NCBI RefSeq assembly: GCF_025630775.1
Contig: NZ_JAOSZE010000001.1
Location: forward strand, 1-64,000
Origin: Actinoplanes sp. KI2
Lineage (GTDB): Bacteria > Actinomycetota > Actinomycetes > Mycobacteriales > Micromonosporaceae
Direction: 5' to 3'
Length of the DNA stretch: 64,000 bases
The position numbers and the translations under genes are program-made. This document shows, one piece after another, positions 45,257-53,119 of this stretch. Positions within the stretch are counted from its first letter, which is position 1. Each line of letters starts with the position of its first letter. The notes under the pieces were generated by a model. That model worked only from the letters and a program-made list of their open reading frames with translations. It was not told the DNA's origin and did no database searches.

Positions 45257-46447
45257 GATGGCCGGCACCCGGCGCACCTCCTGTGGCACCCGACGAGCCG
45301 GCACCGCCGACGCCGCTCCCGGCCGCCACGGCAGAGCGTTGAGCAGCAGAATCACGGCGAACGCATAGCCGTTCCACCCGCTCGTCCACCGTGGATCGAC
45401 GACCAGCAGCAGGTAGACCGATCCCGCCCAGACGGCGAACCCGATGCCCGGGAACCGGCGCGCGCGCCGGGTCGTGGCGATGACCCTCCGCCGGGCCGCG
45501 GCGTCCACCAGGACCAGCACCGCCGGCAGGAGCCAGATCATCTCGTGGATCCGGGTCACCGGCCCCACCACCGCCGCGGAGAGCCCCACCAGGGTGAACG
45601 CCGTTACCTCGTCGCCATCGGCATGAGCCGACCGCGCCCGGATCAGCCCGACCGCCGCCAGCAGCCCCGCGAACGAGAGCCAGATCAGCACCGGCGTGCT
45701 CGCCGAGTGGTAGAGCCGGGCCAGCACCCCGGCCAGCGACTGGTTGAGCGGGTCGGCCAACGGCGCCGACCGCCGCAGGAACGGGCCCGGCGCGATCAGC
45801 GCCGCCCCGCCGAGCAGCGCGACCGCCGTGCCGAGGGCGGTCAGCGCCGCCCGCCACTGCCGGGTCACCGCGAAGTAGGCGACGAACAGGCCGGGGCCGA
45901 GGGTCAGTGCGGTGGCGATCCCGGTGCCCAGGCCGGCCCAGGCTCCGGTGTGCCAACCGCGGCGCAGCAGGGCCGGCAGCCGGCCGCCGGGCGCGCGGGA
46001 GGCGCGTGGGCCGGGCCACCACACGGCCCGGCTGCGCGCCCAGGCCGATCGCCGCAGCGCCACCACGTCGGCGATCACCAGGCCGAACAGCAGCAGATCC
46101 AGGCAGCCGAGGCCGAGCGTTGCGCGCACCGGCGCGACCGGCAGGGCCAGGCCGATCGCGGCGAGCACGGCCCAGAAGCGGGACTTGCCGTAACGACGGG
46201 CGACCGGGCCGGCCAGGACGATCATGGCGAGGCCCAGTGCGACCACGCCGACCAGCGCGAGTAGCAGACCGGCGAACGGGACCGGGAGCGCGGACAGGGG
46301 AGACAGCAGCAGCGCGGCGAGGCCGGAGGCATGCCGGTTGGCGGCGACCGACTTCATCCCGTACGCCTGCTGCAAGTCGATGATGGCCAAGCCGGCGGCG
46401 ATGCCGCCCAGAATGACCACGACGGACCTTGTGTGCTTCGCCGGCAT
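45236..46447 (-). CDS. GT87-like polytopic membrane protein
   Basis: 403 residues. About ten helices starting 'SVVVILGGIAAGLAIIDLQQAYGM', with 'LLLSPLSALPVPFAGLLLALVGVVALGLAMIVLA' and a last helix 'WNGYAFAVILLLNAL'. The arrangement resembles the DUF2029/GT87 family of polyprenyl-phosphate-mannose-dependent mannosyltransferases, but the acidic loop is not obvious. Start ATG at 46447. Ends in a basic Pro/Arg tail. Substrate unknown. Confidence 0.72.
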   Translation of the reverse strand: MPAKHTRSVVVILGGIAAGLAIIDLQQAYGMKSVAANRHASGLAALLLSPLSALPVPFAGLLLALVGVVALGLAMIVLAGPVARRYGKSRFWAVLAAIGLALPVAPVRATLGLGCLDLLLFGLVIADVVALRRSAWARSRAVWWPGPRASRAPGGRLPALLRRGWHTGAWAGLGTGIATALTLGPGLFVAYFAVTRQWRAALTALGTAVALLGGAALIAPGPFLRRSAPLADPLNQSLAGVLARLYHSASTPVLIWLSFAGLLAAVGLIRARSAHADGDEVTAFTLVGLSAAVVGPVTRIHEMIWLLPAVLVLVDAAARRRVIATTRRARRFPGIGFAVWAGSVYLLLVVDPRWTSGWNGYAFAVILLLNALPWRPGAASAVPARRVPQEVRRVPAIPGPRGR

Positions 46448-46569
46448 GGCGCGACCCCCGTCGCTCTCGAAGACGCAGACCAGCCCGCGCGGCCCTCGAT
46501 CGCTTTAACGCTGGGATCGCTACAAGGTCACCGGCGAAGCCGAGATGACCGTGCCGTTCTGTTGGCAGA

Positions 46570-47082
46570 TCACCCGGGGAGCTTGCGGGCCATCGTGGCC
46601 GACATCGCGGCGATCTTGGCATCCCGCTTGGCGGCCTTCGCGGCGCGCTTCACGGCTCGCTGCGAGCGGTCGACCGCGTGCGTCGTGCGGTAGTGCAGGC
46701 TGGGCCGGCCCTCGGTGTCGGCCGCGGCGAGCAGCAGGCCGCCGAGCAGGCCGAGGTTCTTGAGCAGCGAGGTCGGCATGTCGCCCCGGTCGGTGGCCGC
46801 GACCGGCAGCAGGCCGACGGCGAGCACCGCGGCGGCCGGCCGGGTGAGATGCCCGGTGGCGAGCGCGAGACCGGCCACCACGTCGGTCGCCGCCTTGGCC
46901 CGCACGATCGTCCGCGGATCGGTCGGGATGCGGGGGTCCGCCTTCTCCAGCATCGGGCCCACCTTGTCGAGCACCCGGCGCGCCGTCTCGACCTTGGCCT
47001 CGGGGTTGATGAGATGACGGACGCCGTCGACCACGAAGATCGAGGCGAGCATGGCACGGGCCGCGGTGCGTACGGGTCTCAT
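46570..47082 (-). CDS. DoxX-family membrane protein
   Basis: 170 residues. 'RTAARAMLASIFVVDGVRHLINPEAK' is the DoxX N-terminal helix; three further helices ('ATDVVAGLALATGHLTRPAAAVLAVGLLPVA', 'LLKNLGLLGGLLLAA') follow. The C-terminal ~40 residues are Lys/Arg-rich and cytosolic. Small quinone/redox-associated or detoxification-linked membrane proteins; no defined reaction. Confidence 0.85.
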   Translation of the reverse strand: MRPVRTAARAMLASIFVVDGVRHLINPEAKVETARRVLDKVGPMLEKADPRIPTDPRTIVRAKAATDVVAGLALATGHLTRPAAAVLAVGLLPVAATDRGDMPTSLLKNLGLLGGLLLAAADTEGRPSLHYRTTHAVDRSQRAVKRAAKAAKRDAKIAAMSATMARKLPG

Positions 47083-47110
47083 GAAAATGGTTATACCCGG
47101 CGGGCGGCCC

Positions 47111-48316
47111 TCATACCGGCTGGGTACGCAGGTATCGGCCGAAGTGCGGCACCGTGAACGCGACCGTGCCGCGCTCGCCCGAGTAGATCAAACCCTTCTT
47201 GATCAGGGCATCCCGGGCCGGGGAGAGGCTGGCGGGCTTGCGCCCGAGCGCCGTCGCGATTTCCGCGGTGGGCACCGCGGCGTCCATGTCGTTGTCGGGA
47301 TCGCCGGAGAGCGTGGCCATCGCCCGCATGTACTCGCGCTCGGCCGGGGTGGCCCGCTCGAAGCGCGAGCCGAAGAAGCCGACCGCGAGCTCGGCCTCGG
47401 CCTCGGGGGCGGCGACCCGCACGTCGGCATCGGTGACCGGGGACTGCGGGGCGTGGTCCCAGGTCGCCTTCCCGTACGCCTGGACGAAGTACGGATATCC
47501 GCCGGACTTCTCGTAGAGCAGGTCGAGCGCCTTCGCCTCGTACTCCACGTCCTCGCGGGCGGCCGGCGCGCTGAGCGCAAGATCGGCGGACACCCGGTCG
47601 AGGCGGTCGATGCGCTGGTAGCGGAAGAGTCGCTCGGAGTACGACTTCGCCGCCGACAGCACGGCCGGCAGGTGTGGCAGCCCGGCGCCCACCACGATCA
47701 GCGGGGCGCCGAGCTGGGAGAGCTCATGGCAGGCGGCGCAGAGCGCGGAGACGTCGGCCGGCCCGAGATCCTGCATCTCGTCGATGAACAGGGCGATGCC
47801 GGTGCCGACGTCGGTGGCCACCGAGGCCGCGTCGGTGAACAGCTCGACCAGGTCGATCTCGATGTCGCCGGAGTCGGCGCGGCCGCGGGCGGGCGGCACG
47901 TCGATGCCGGGGGACCAGCGATCGCGGATCTTGCCGTTCGGGTCGTTGACCCGCAGCGCGAACGCCTTGAGCACGCTCAGCACCTCGTCGACCCGGTCGG
48001 GGTCGCGGTGGTGCGGTGCCAGCTCGCGGATGGCCATGTGCAGGGCGGCCGAGACCGGGCGGCGCAGCGACTGGTCGGGACGGGCCTCGATCTTGCCGGT
48101 GCCCCAGAGCCGGCCGATCGCCGCCGAGCGCAGCGTGTTGAGCAGCACCGTCTTGCCGACGCCGCGCAGGCCGGTCAGGACCAGGCTGCGCTCGGGCCGG
48201 CCGCGCGCGACCCGCTCGAGCACCACGTCGAAGGCGTCGAGCTCACGGCCTCGCCCGGCGAGCTCGGGCGGGCGCTGCCCGGCGCCGGGAGCGTAGGGAT
48301 TCCGCACCGGATCCAC
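47111..48316 (-). CDS. AAA ATPase of the AAA_16/ORC-like type
   Basis: About 401 residues from the GTG at 48316 ('VDPVRNPYAPGAGQRPPELAGR'; another GTG lies nine bases upstream). Walker A 'LVLTGLRGVGKTVLLNTL' (about 48-60), Walker B 'GIALFIDEMQDL' (about 185), sensor region 'PLIVVGAGLPHLPAVLSAAKSY', then a C-terminal winged-helix-like part ('VPTAEIATALGRKPASLSPARDALIKKGLIYSGERGTVAFTVPHFGRYL'). This ATPase-plus-HTH layout occurs in regulators and in ORC/Cdc6-like proteins. No Shine-Dalgarno sequence. A CTAG-rich segment lies directly upstream. Role unknown. Confidence 0.82.
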   Translation of the reverse strand: MDPVRNPYAPGAGQRPPELAGRGRELDAFDVVLERVARGRPERSLVLTGLRGVGKTVLLNTLRSAAIGRLWGTGKIEARPDQSLRRPVSAALHMAIRELAPHHRDPDRVDEVLSVLKAFALRVNDPNGKIRDRWSPGIDVPPARGRADSGDIEIDLVELFTDAASVATDVGTGIALFIDEMQDLGPADVSALCAACHELSQLGAPLIVVGAGLPHLPAVLSAAKSYSERLFRYQRIDRLDRVSADLALSAPAAREDVEYEAKALDLLYEKSGGYPYFVQAYGKATWDHAPQSPVTDADVRVAAPEAEAELAVGFFGSRFERATPAEREYMRAMATLSGDPDNDMDAAVPTAEIATALGRKPASLSPARDALIKKGLIYSGERGTVAFTVPHFGRYLRTQPV

Positions 48317-48338
48317 GCATTGCACCGTATCGGGTCAT

Positions 48339-48420
48339 CTAGCGAAATAGCTAGAGTCCGCTAGTAAAACCTCGCGAGCGTCATCTACCGGAATCTAGCG
48401 TTTGAGCTAGAACGAGCTAG
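48339..48420. promoter_or_regulatory. CTAG cluster upstream of the ATPase gene
   Basis: Six CTAG tetranucleotides in 82 bases (48339, 48351, 48361, 48395, 48407, 48417), several as AGCTAG or CTAGCG. CTAG is normally scarce in GC-rich genomes, so a multi-site operator is plausible. The segment is also AT-richer than its surroundings. Confidence 0.55.
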
Positions 48421-49049
48421 AGCGTCTTATGCTCTTTGAGGCAGAGCACGAAGTCCAGGTCGTCGAGCGGGCTGTCGTAGAAGTACCACTTCGTGTAGCC
48501 CGGCACCTTCGAGCACTTGGACTCGGCGTCCTTCTCCCCCGTGGTCTTGCCGTCGACCCGCTTGAGCACCTCGTACGTCCCCGTGGTGCAGGCGGTCGCG
48601 CGCATCTCCGGCCGATCGTCGGTGCCCTCGTTCACCACGCAGTCGCCCTGTTTCACGTTGAAGCGGGCGTCCTCGCTGCCCAGCGGCGCCGGGCCGGGGT
48701 TGGTGGCGGCATCCGACGGGCTCGGCGCGGCGGCCGGCTTGTCGGCACGCTCCTTGAGCAGCCAGCCGGTGGTGCCGAGGCCGATGACGATCAGCACGCC
48801 GAGGGTGACCACCAGCGCGATGATCGGCGTGTTCCGGCTCGGCGGCGGCGAGGGCGGCTGCTGCTGGCCCCACATCGACTCGGAGGGGTACGAGATCGAT
48901 TGCTGGGGAACGGACGTCTGGCCACCCCACGACGGATCCGGCGGCACGGCCGCGCCCTGGTCGCTCCAGGGGTCGGCGGGCTCGCCATACGGCTCGTCGG
49001 AGCCCCCGTGCGACCATGGCGGGCCGGAGTGCGGGCCGTTCTGCGACAT
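48417..49049 (-). CDS. LppU/SCO3897-like membrane protein
   Basis: 210 residues: a Pro/Ser/Trp/Gln-rich cytosolic N-terminus (~72), one helix ('TPIIALVVTLGVLIVIGLGTTGWLL', about 74-98), and an extracytoplasmic domain with four Cys ('QGDCVVNEG', 'TACTTGTYEVLKR', 'SKCSKVPGYTKWYFYD', 'FVLCLKEH') that could form two disulfides. This layout matches the actinobacterial LppU/SCO3897 family of unknown function. Its stop touches the CTAG cluster. Confidence 0.75.
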   Translation of the reverse strand: MSQNGPHSGPPWSHGGSDEPYGEPADPWSDQGAAVPPDPSWGGQTSVPQQSISYPSESMWGQQQPPSPPPSRNTPIIALVVTLGVLIVIGLGTTGWLLKERADKPAAAPSPSDAATNPGPAPLGSEDARFNVKQGDCVVNEGTDDRPEMRATACTTGTYEVLKRVDGKTTGEKDAESKCSKVPGYTKWYFYDSPLDDLDFVLCLKEHKTL

Positions 49050-49185
49050 GGGGGGTTCCTCCGGGTGCGGTCAAACGCTGCCTGCCACCGTAGCGTGCGG
49101 GGGTGATACAAACCGGTACGGAATCGCCGCAGGTGTCGGCAACACGACGCCCGCCGGGTGGCTCCGGCGGCTACGGTCCACGGTC

Positions 49186-49869
49186 GTGTCGCCCCTCCTC
49201 GTGATCTTCGCAGCCGGGTTCGGCGCGTCGTCGGGCGCGTTCCTGCCCCGGGTCGCTCACCGCCTCGCCGTCGGCTACGCCGACGAGCCTCGTCGGCACT
49301 GCGCGGATTGCTTGCGGCCGTTTCCCCCGGGGCTCCCAGGGTGGGTACGGGCGGGAGCCGCGTGCCCCTGCTCCGGGAGTGGTGGCTGCACGGTCCTCGC
49401 CGGCGGGACGGTGGCGGCGGTGCTAGCGATCGCGATCGGGCCCTCCCCGATGCTGCCGCCCTACCTGCTGGCGGCCGTCCCAGCAGTGCTGCTCGCGGTG
49501 ATCGACCTGCGCTGCCGGCGACTGCCCGATCGACTGGTCGGCGCCGTGGCGGTGCTGGCCGGCGCGCCGTTGGCGGTGCTGCGGCCGGAGCGGATCGGGC
49601 CGGCGGTCCTGGCTGCGGGGACGGTGCTCCTCGCGTACGCAATCCTGGTTTTGCTCGGAGGTCTTGGACTCGGCGACGCCAAGCTGGCCGCCGTGCTCGC
49701 GTTGATCCTGGGTTTCGCCGGTTGGCCGGCGGTGCTCACGGGGGTGCTCGCGGCGCACCTGATCAACGGGCCGATCGCGCTGTTCCTGCTGGTCAGGGGG
49801 CGGCGCCGAGCGCTGCCGTTCGGGCCGGCGCTGTTGGTCGGAGCGCTGCTGGCGCTCACAACAGCCTGA
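49186..49869 (+). CDS. Prepilin peptidase (A24 aspartic protease)
   Basis: About 227 residues from the GTG at 49186. Catalytic aspartates in 'AVIDLRCRRLPD' and 'GLGLGDAKLAAVLAL' (GxGD). N-terminal helix then 'GAFLPRVAHRL', similar to the GSFLNVxxxR motif; Cys in 'CADCLRPFP' and 'CPCSGSGGC' may bind zinc as in two-domain enzymes. Six to seven helices. It cleaves type IV prepilin-like signal peptides; no pilin genes lie in the window. Its end overlaps the helicase gene end by 14 bases, convergently. Confidence 0.85.
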   Translation: MSPLLVIFAAGFGASSGAFLPRVAHRLAVGYADEPRRHCADCLRPFPPGLPGWVRAGAACPCSGSGGCTVLAGGTVAAVLAIAIGPSPMLPPYLLAAVPAVLLAVIDLRCRRLPDRLVGAVAVLAGAPLAVLRPERIGPAVLAAGTVLLAYAILVLLGGLGLGDAKLAAVLALILGFAGWPAVLTGVLAAHLINGPIALFLLVRGRRRALPFGPALLVGALLALTTA

Positions 49870-52800
49870 GCTGCCGGTCCCTCGGACGGGCCGGGACGAT
49901 GTCGCCGAGGCGCTCGAACAGCCCCGAGTCGATCGCGTCGAGGAACGGGGTCGGGCTCTGCTCGCGTTCGCTGCCGTGCCGGAACCGCCGCGCCGCGTGG
50001 GTGACGTAGAGGCGGTCCTGGGCGCGGGTCAGGCCCACGAAGAACAGCCGGCGCTCCTCGGCGATCTCGTCGTCCGCCGGCGCCGAGCCCGGCCAGCGCA
50101 GCGGCAACAGGCCGTCCTCGCAGCCGACCAGGAAGACCACCGGGAACTCGAGGCCCTTGGCGGCGTGCAGGGTGAGCAGGTTGACCGCCTCGGCGCGCGG
50201 GTCCAGCGCGTCCACCTCGGCACCTGTCTCGATCTCCTGCAGCAAGCGCGGGAGGTTGTTCCCGACGCGCTGGGCCAGCGGCGTGAGCAGGTCGGCGGCG
50301 GTCCAGATGTCCTCCGGGGCGAGCTGCTCGGCGTCCAGCGTCGGCGCGGCGAAGCGTTGGGCCAGCACCTGCGCGGCCAGCTTCACCCGGGCCGCGAGCG
50401 AGCCGCCGGGACCGCCGGGACCGCCGGGACCGACTGAACCGCCGGGACCGACTGAACCGCCGGCGTGCCGCAGCTCGCGGGCGATGGCCTGGACACCGGC
50501 GCGGTCGCGCAGCCGGTTGTGCGAGCGCTTCTGCACCGGCACGCCGGCCCGCGACAGCGCCTCGACGATCGGGCCGGACTGGGCGTCGGTGCGATAGAGC
50601 ACGGCGATGTCGGAGAAGGACAGGTTGCCGGCGGCGGCTGCGCGGGAGTCGATCCGGCCCGAGTCCAGCGACCGGTGCGAAAGGCCGCCGACCAGCTCGT
50701 CGATCGTGCGAACCACGAAGTCGGCCTCGTCGGCGACGCTCGCCGCCGGATAGCGGCCGACCAGCGCGGCCTCGGGGTCCAGCCGGGCCGGGTCCAGCCG
50801 ACGGCCGCTGACCAGCGAGGACGGCGCGATCGCCTGCACGGCGGCGGCCAGGATCGGGGCGCTCGACCGGTAGTTGCGGGTCAGACGGACCAGGCGGGCG
50901 TCGACGAAGTCCTCGTTGAAGCGCAGGAAGTACTTCACGTCGGCGCCGCGGAACGAGTAGATCGCCTGATCGGGGTCGCCGATCGCGCACAGGTTGCCGT
51001 CGGCCGGGCTGAGCAGGCGCAGCAGTTCGTACTGGACCTCGTCGACGTCCTGGTACTCGTCCACGAAGATCCACTGCCACTGCTTGCGGTACTTCTCGGT
51101 CAGGGCGGGCTCGTCCCGCAGCAGCTCGACCGGCAGCCTGATCAAATCGTCGAGGTCCACGAGATCCTGCTGGCGGAGCAGCTTCCGGTACGCGAGATCG
51201 TCGTCGCCGGCCTGCTCGCGAGCCTCCTTCTGCTCGTGCTCCTCGGCTATGCGCCAATGCGGCCCGAGCCCGGCCGCCTTGGCGTTCTCCTTGAGGATGG
51301 TCAGCCCGACCGAGTGGAAGGTGCCGACCGTGATGTCCTCGGCCACGTCGCCGAGCAGGGCGTCGAGGCGCTCCCGTAGCTCGGCGGCGGCCCGGCGGGT
51401 GAAGGTGATGGCCAGGCAGCGGTGCGGGAAGACACCGAGTTCGGCGCAGAGGTACGCGATGCGGTGGGTCAGGGTGCGGGTCTTGCCGGTGCCGGGGCCG
51501 GCGACGATCAGGAGGGGGCCGCCGGGGGCGCTCGCGGCGACTCGTTGCATGGCGTCGAGGCGGTCGAGCAGACCCGTTCCTACCTCTTCCATGCCGGCGA
51601 GCATCGGCTCGAAGGGTTCGTGCGGGCTCGGGGGCGTGGCGATGGGCGGTTGCGGCTTAGCCTTGACCGATTTTGTCGCCTTTTTCGCGATATTTGCTGG
51701 CTTTTCAGGCTGGCGCTGCTGCGGGACCTCGAACATCGCGACGTCGAACAGCGTCTCGGTCTGCGCCGGGGCGGACTTGTGCTTCAGTTCGCCGGGGTCG
51801 AACAGGGAAATAACGCCATATTCGCCGTCATAGCCCGGAACGCGGCGGACGTCGCCGCGGCGCAGCCGGGTGATCGCCTCCTGAAGATCGTCCCCGCCGG
51901 CCTGGCCGATCTCGTCGAGCGGCGTGCGGCGCAGGATGTCCAGCTCCGAGCCGAGCGTGGCGACCAGGTGGTTGAGCTGCGCCTCGACCGTCTTCGACTT
52001 CGGCCCGACGCCGTTGATCTCGCCGAGCACCTCATGGAGCTGGATCAGGTGCTCGACGTGACCGTTCTTCCGGTAGCCGGCCGGACGGTCGGCGAGATCC
52101 TCGACGCGGCTCAGCACGCCCACGGTCAGCGGCTTGCCGCATTCCGGACAGCGGCCGCCGGCCTCCCGGGTGCGCTCCGGCTCCCAGTTGACCCCGCAGA
52201 CCCGGTGCCCGTCGGCGTGGTACTTGCCCTCCTCGGGGAAGAACTCGAGCGTACCCGCGAGGGTGTTTCCGTTCTTGACGGCCTCGTAGTCGGGGACGCC
52301 GGCGAACAGCGTCGCCTCCCGGGCCAGCGCGGCCGGGGAGTGCGCGTCGGAGTTCGAGACCAGCCGGTATCGGTCCAGACTGGACACCCGCCAGTTCATC
52401 TCCGGGTCCGAGGAGAGGCCGGTCTCCACGGCGGTGATGTGCTCGGCGAGATCGGCGTAGCAGTCGGCGATCGCGTCGAAGCCGGACTTCGAGCCGAGCG
52501 CCGAGAACCAAGGCGTCCAGATGTGCGCCGGGACCAGATAGCCGCCCGCCTCCAGGGTGATCTCCAGCAGGTCGCGGGAGTCGAGCCCGAGGATCGGCCG
52601 GCCGTCGGCGGTGAGATTGCCGATCCGGCCCAGCGCGGTGTTGAATTTTCCGGCCGCCGCGAAGTCCGGCATGTAGATGAGGTGGTGCACCTTGCGGGTG
52701 CGGTCATCCCGCTTGTAGATCGTCGAGATCTCGACGCTCAGCATGAACTTCGCTTTTTCCGCCGCCTGCAGCGATCCCGGCAGACGGTGGGTGACCTCGT

Positions 52801-53053
52801 CCTCGTCCCGGTAGCGGAACAGGCCGGCGGCGTCCTCGACCAGGCTCTCCTTGAGATGGTCGAACCAGGCGGGGTGGGTGAAGTCGCCGGTGCCCAGCAG
52901 GGCGATGCCCTTACGGCGGGCCCACCAGGCCAGATTGGGGAGCGTCAGATCGCGGCTGCAGGCGCGGGAGAACCGGGAGTGGATGTGCAGATCCGCGACG
53001 TATGTGTCCGCGGCAACCGAGGACCCTGCGTTCTCCGAGGGCACGCGCTGCAT
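49856..53053 (-). CDS. EndoQ-like PHP nuclease fused to UvrD/PcrA helicase
   Basis: About 1065 residues from the ATG at 53053. Residues 15-395 match the EndoQ/TIGR00375 family: PHP motif 'YVADLHIHSRFSRACSRDL', 'LLGTGDFTHPAW', 'LVPAHIWTPWFS', 'LVSNSDAHSPAALAREA', a zinc site ('RVCGVNWE..GRCPECGKPL', about 285-305) and helix-hairpin-helix 'LGEINGVGPKSKTVEAQLN'. A Lys/Pro linker leads to a superfamily 1 helicase: Walker A 'IVAGPGTGKTRTLTHRIAYL' (about 520), 'WIFVDEYQDVDEVQ' (about 665), 'GDPDQAIYSFRGAD', 'LTRNYRSS', 'LHAAKGLEFPVVFLVG', 'RLFFVGLTRA'. EndoQ nicks DNA 5' of uracil or hypoxanthine, so a one-chain nick-and-unwind repair enzyme is suggested. Confidence 0.9.
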   Translation of the reverse strand: MQRVPSENAGSSVAADTYVADLHIHSRFSRACSRDLTLPNLAWWARRKGIALLGTGDFTHPAWFDHLKESLVEDAAGLFRYRDEDEVTHRLPGSLQAAEKAKFMLSVEISTIYKRDDRTRKVHHLIYMPDFAAAGKFNTALGRIGNLTADGRPILGLDSRDLLEITLEAGGYLVPAHIWTPWFSALGSKSGFDAIADCYADLAEHITAVETGLSSDPEMNWRVSSLDRYRLVSNSDAHSPAALAREATLFAGVPDYEAVKNGNTLAGTLEFFPEEGKYHADGHRVCGVNWEPERTREAGGRCPECGKPLTVGVLSRVEDLADRPAGYRKNGHVEHLIQLHEVLGEINGVGPKSKTVEAQLNHLVATLGSELDILRRTPLDEIGQAGGDDLQEAITRLRRGDVRRVPGYDGEYGVISLFDPGELKHKSAPAQTETLFDVAMFEVPQQRQPEKPANIAKKATKSVKAKPQPPIATPPSPHEPFEPMLAGMEEVGTGLLDRLDAMQRVAASAPGGPLLIVAGPGTGKTRTLTHRIAYLCAELGVFPHRCLAITFTRRAAAELRERLDALLGDVAEDITVGTFHSVGLTILKENAKAAGLGPHWRIAEEHEQKEAREQAGDDDLAYRKLLRQQDLVDLDDLIRLPVELLRDEPALTEKYRKQWQWIFVDEYQDVDEVQYELLRLLSPADGNLCAIGDPDQAIYSFRGADVKYFLRFNEDFVDARLVRLTRNYRSSAPILAAAVQAIAPSSLVSGRRLDPARLDPEAALVGRYPAASVADEADFVVRTIDELVGGLSHRSLDSGRIDSRAAAAGNLSFSDIAVLYRTDAQSGPIVEALSRAGVPVQKRSHNRLRDRAGVQAIARELRHAGGSVGPGGSVGPGGPGGPGGSLAARVKLAAQVLAQRFAAPTLDAEQLAPEDIWTAADLLTPLAQRVGNNLPRLLQEIETGAEVDALDPRAEAVNLLTLHAAKGLEFPVVFLVGCEDGLLPLRWPGSAPADDEIAEERRLFFVGLTRAQDRLYVTHAARRFRHGSEREQSPTPFLDAIDSGLFERLGDIVPARPRDRQLRLL
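50398..50462. repeat. GGSVGP/GGPGG-coding repeat in the helicase
   Basis: Short repeats (gaccgccgggacc units of 9-21 bp) in frame encode a Gly/Pro loop inserted in helicase domain 2B. Confidence 0.75.
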
Positions 53054-53119
53054 CCTGTCATGCCCTCCGGTTCCGCTACCAATCGCCACGCGCTGACAAA
53101 CTTACGGATCTTGATGCCC

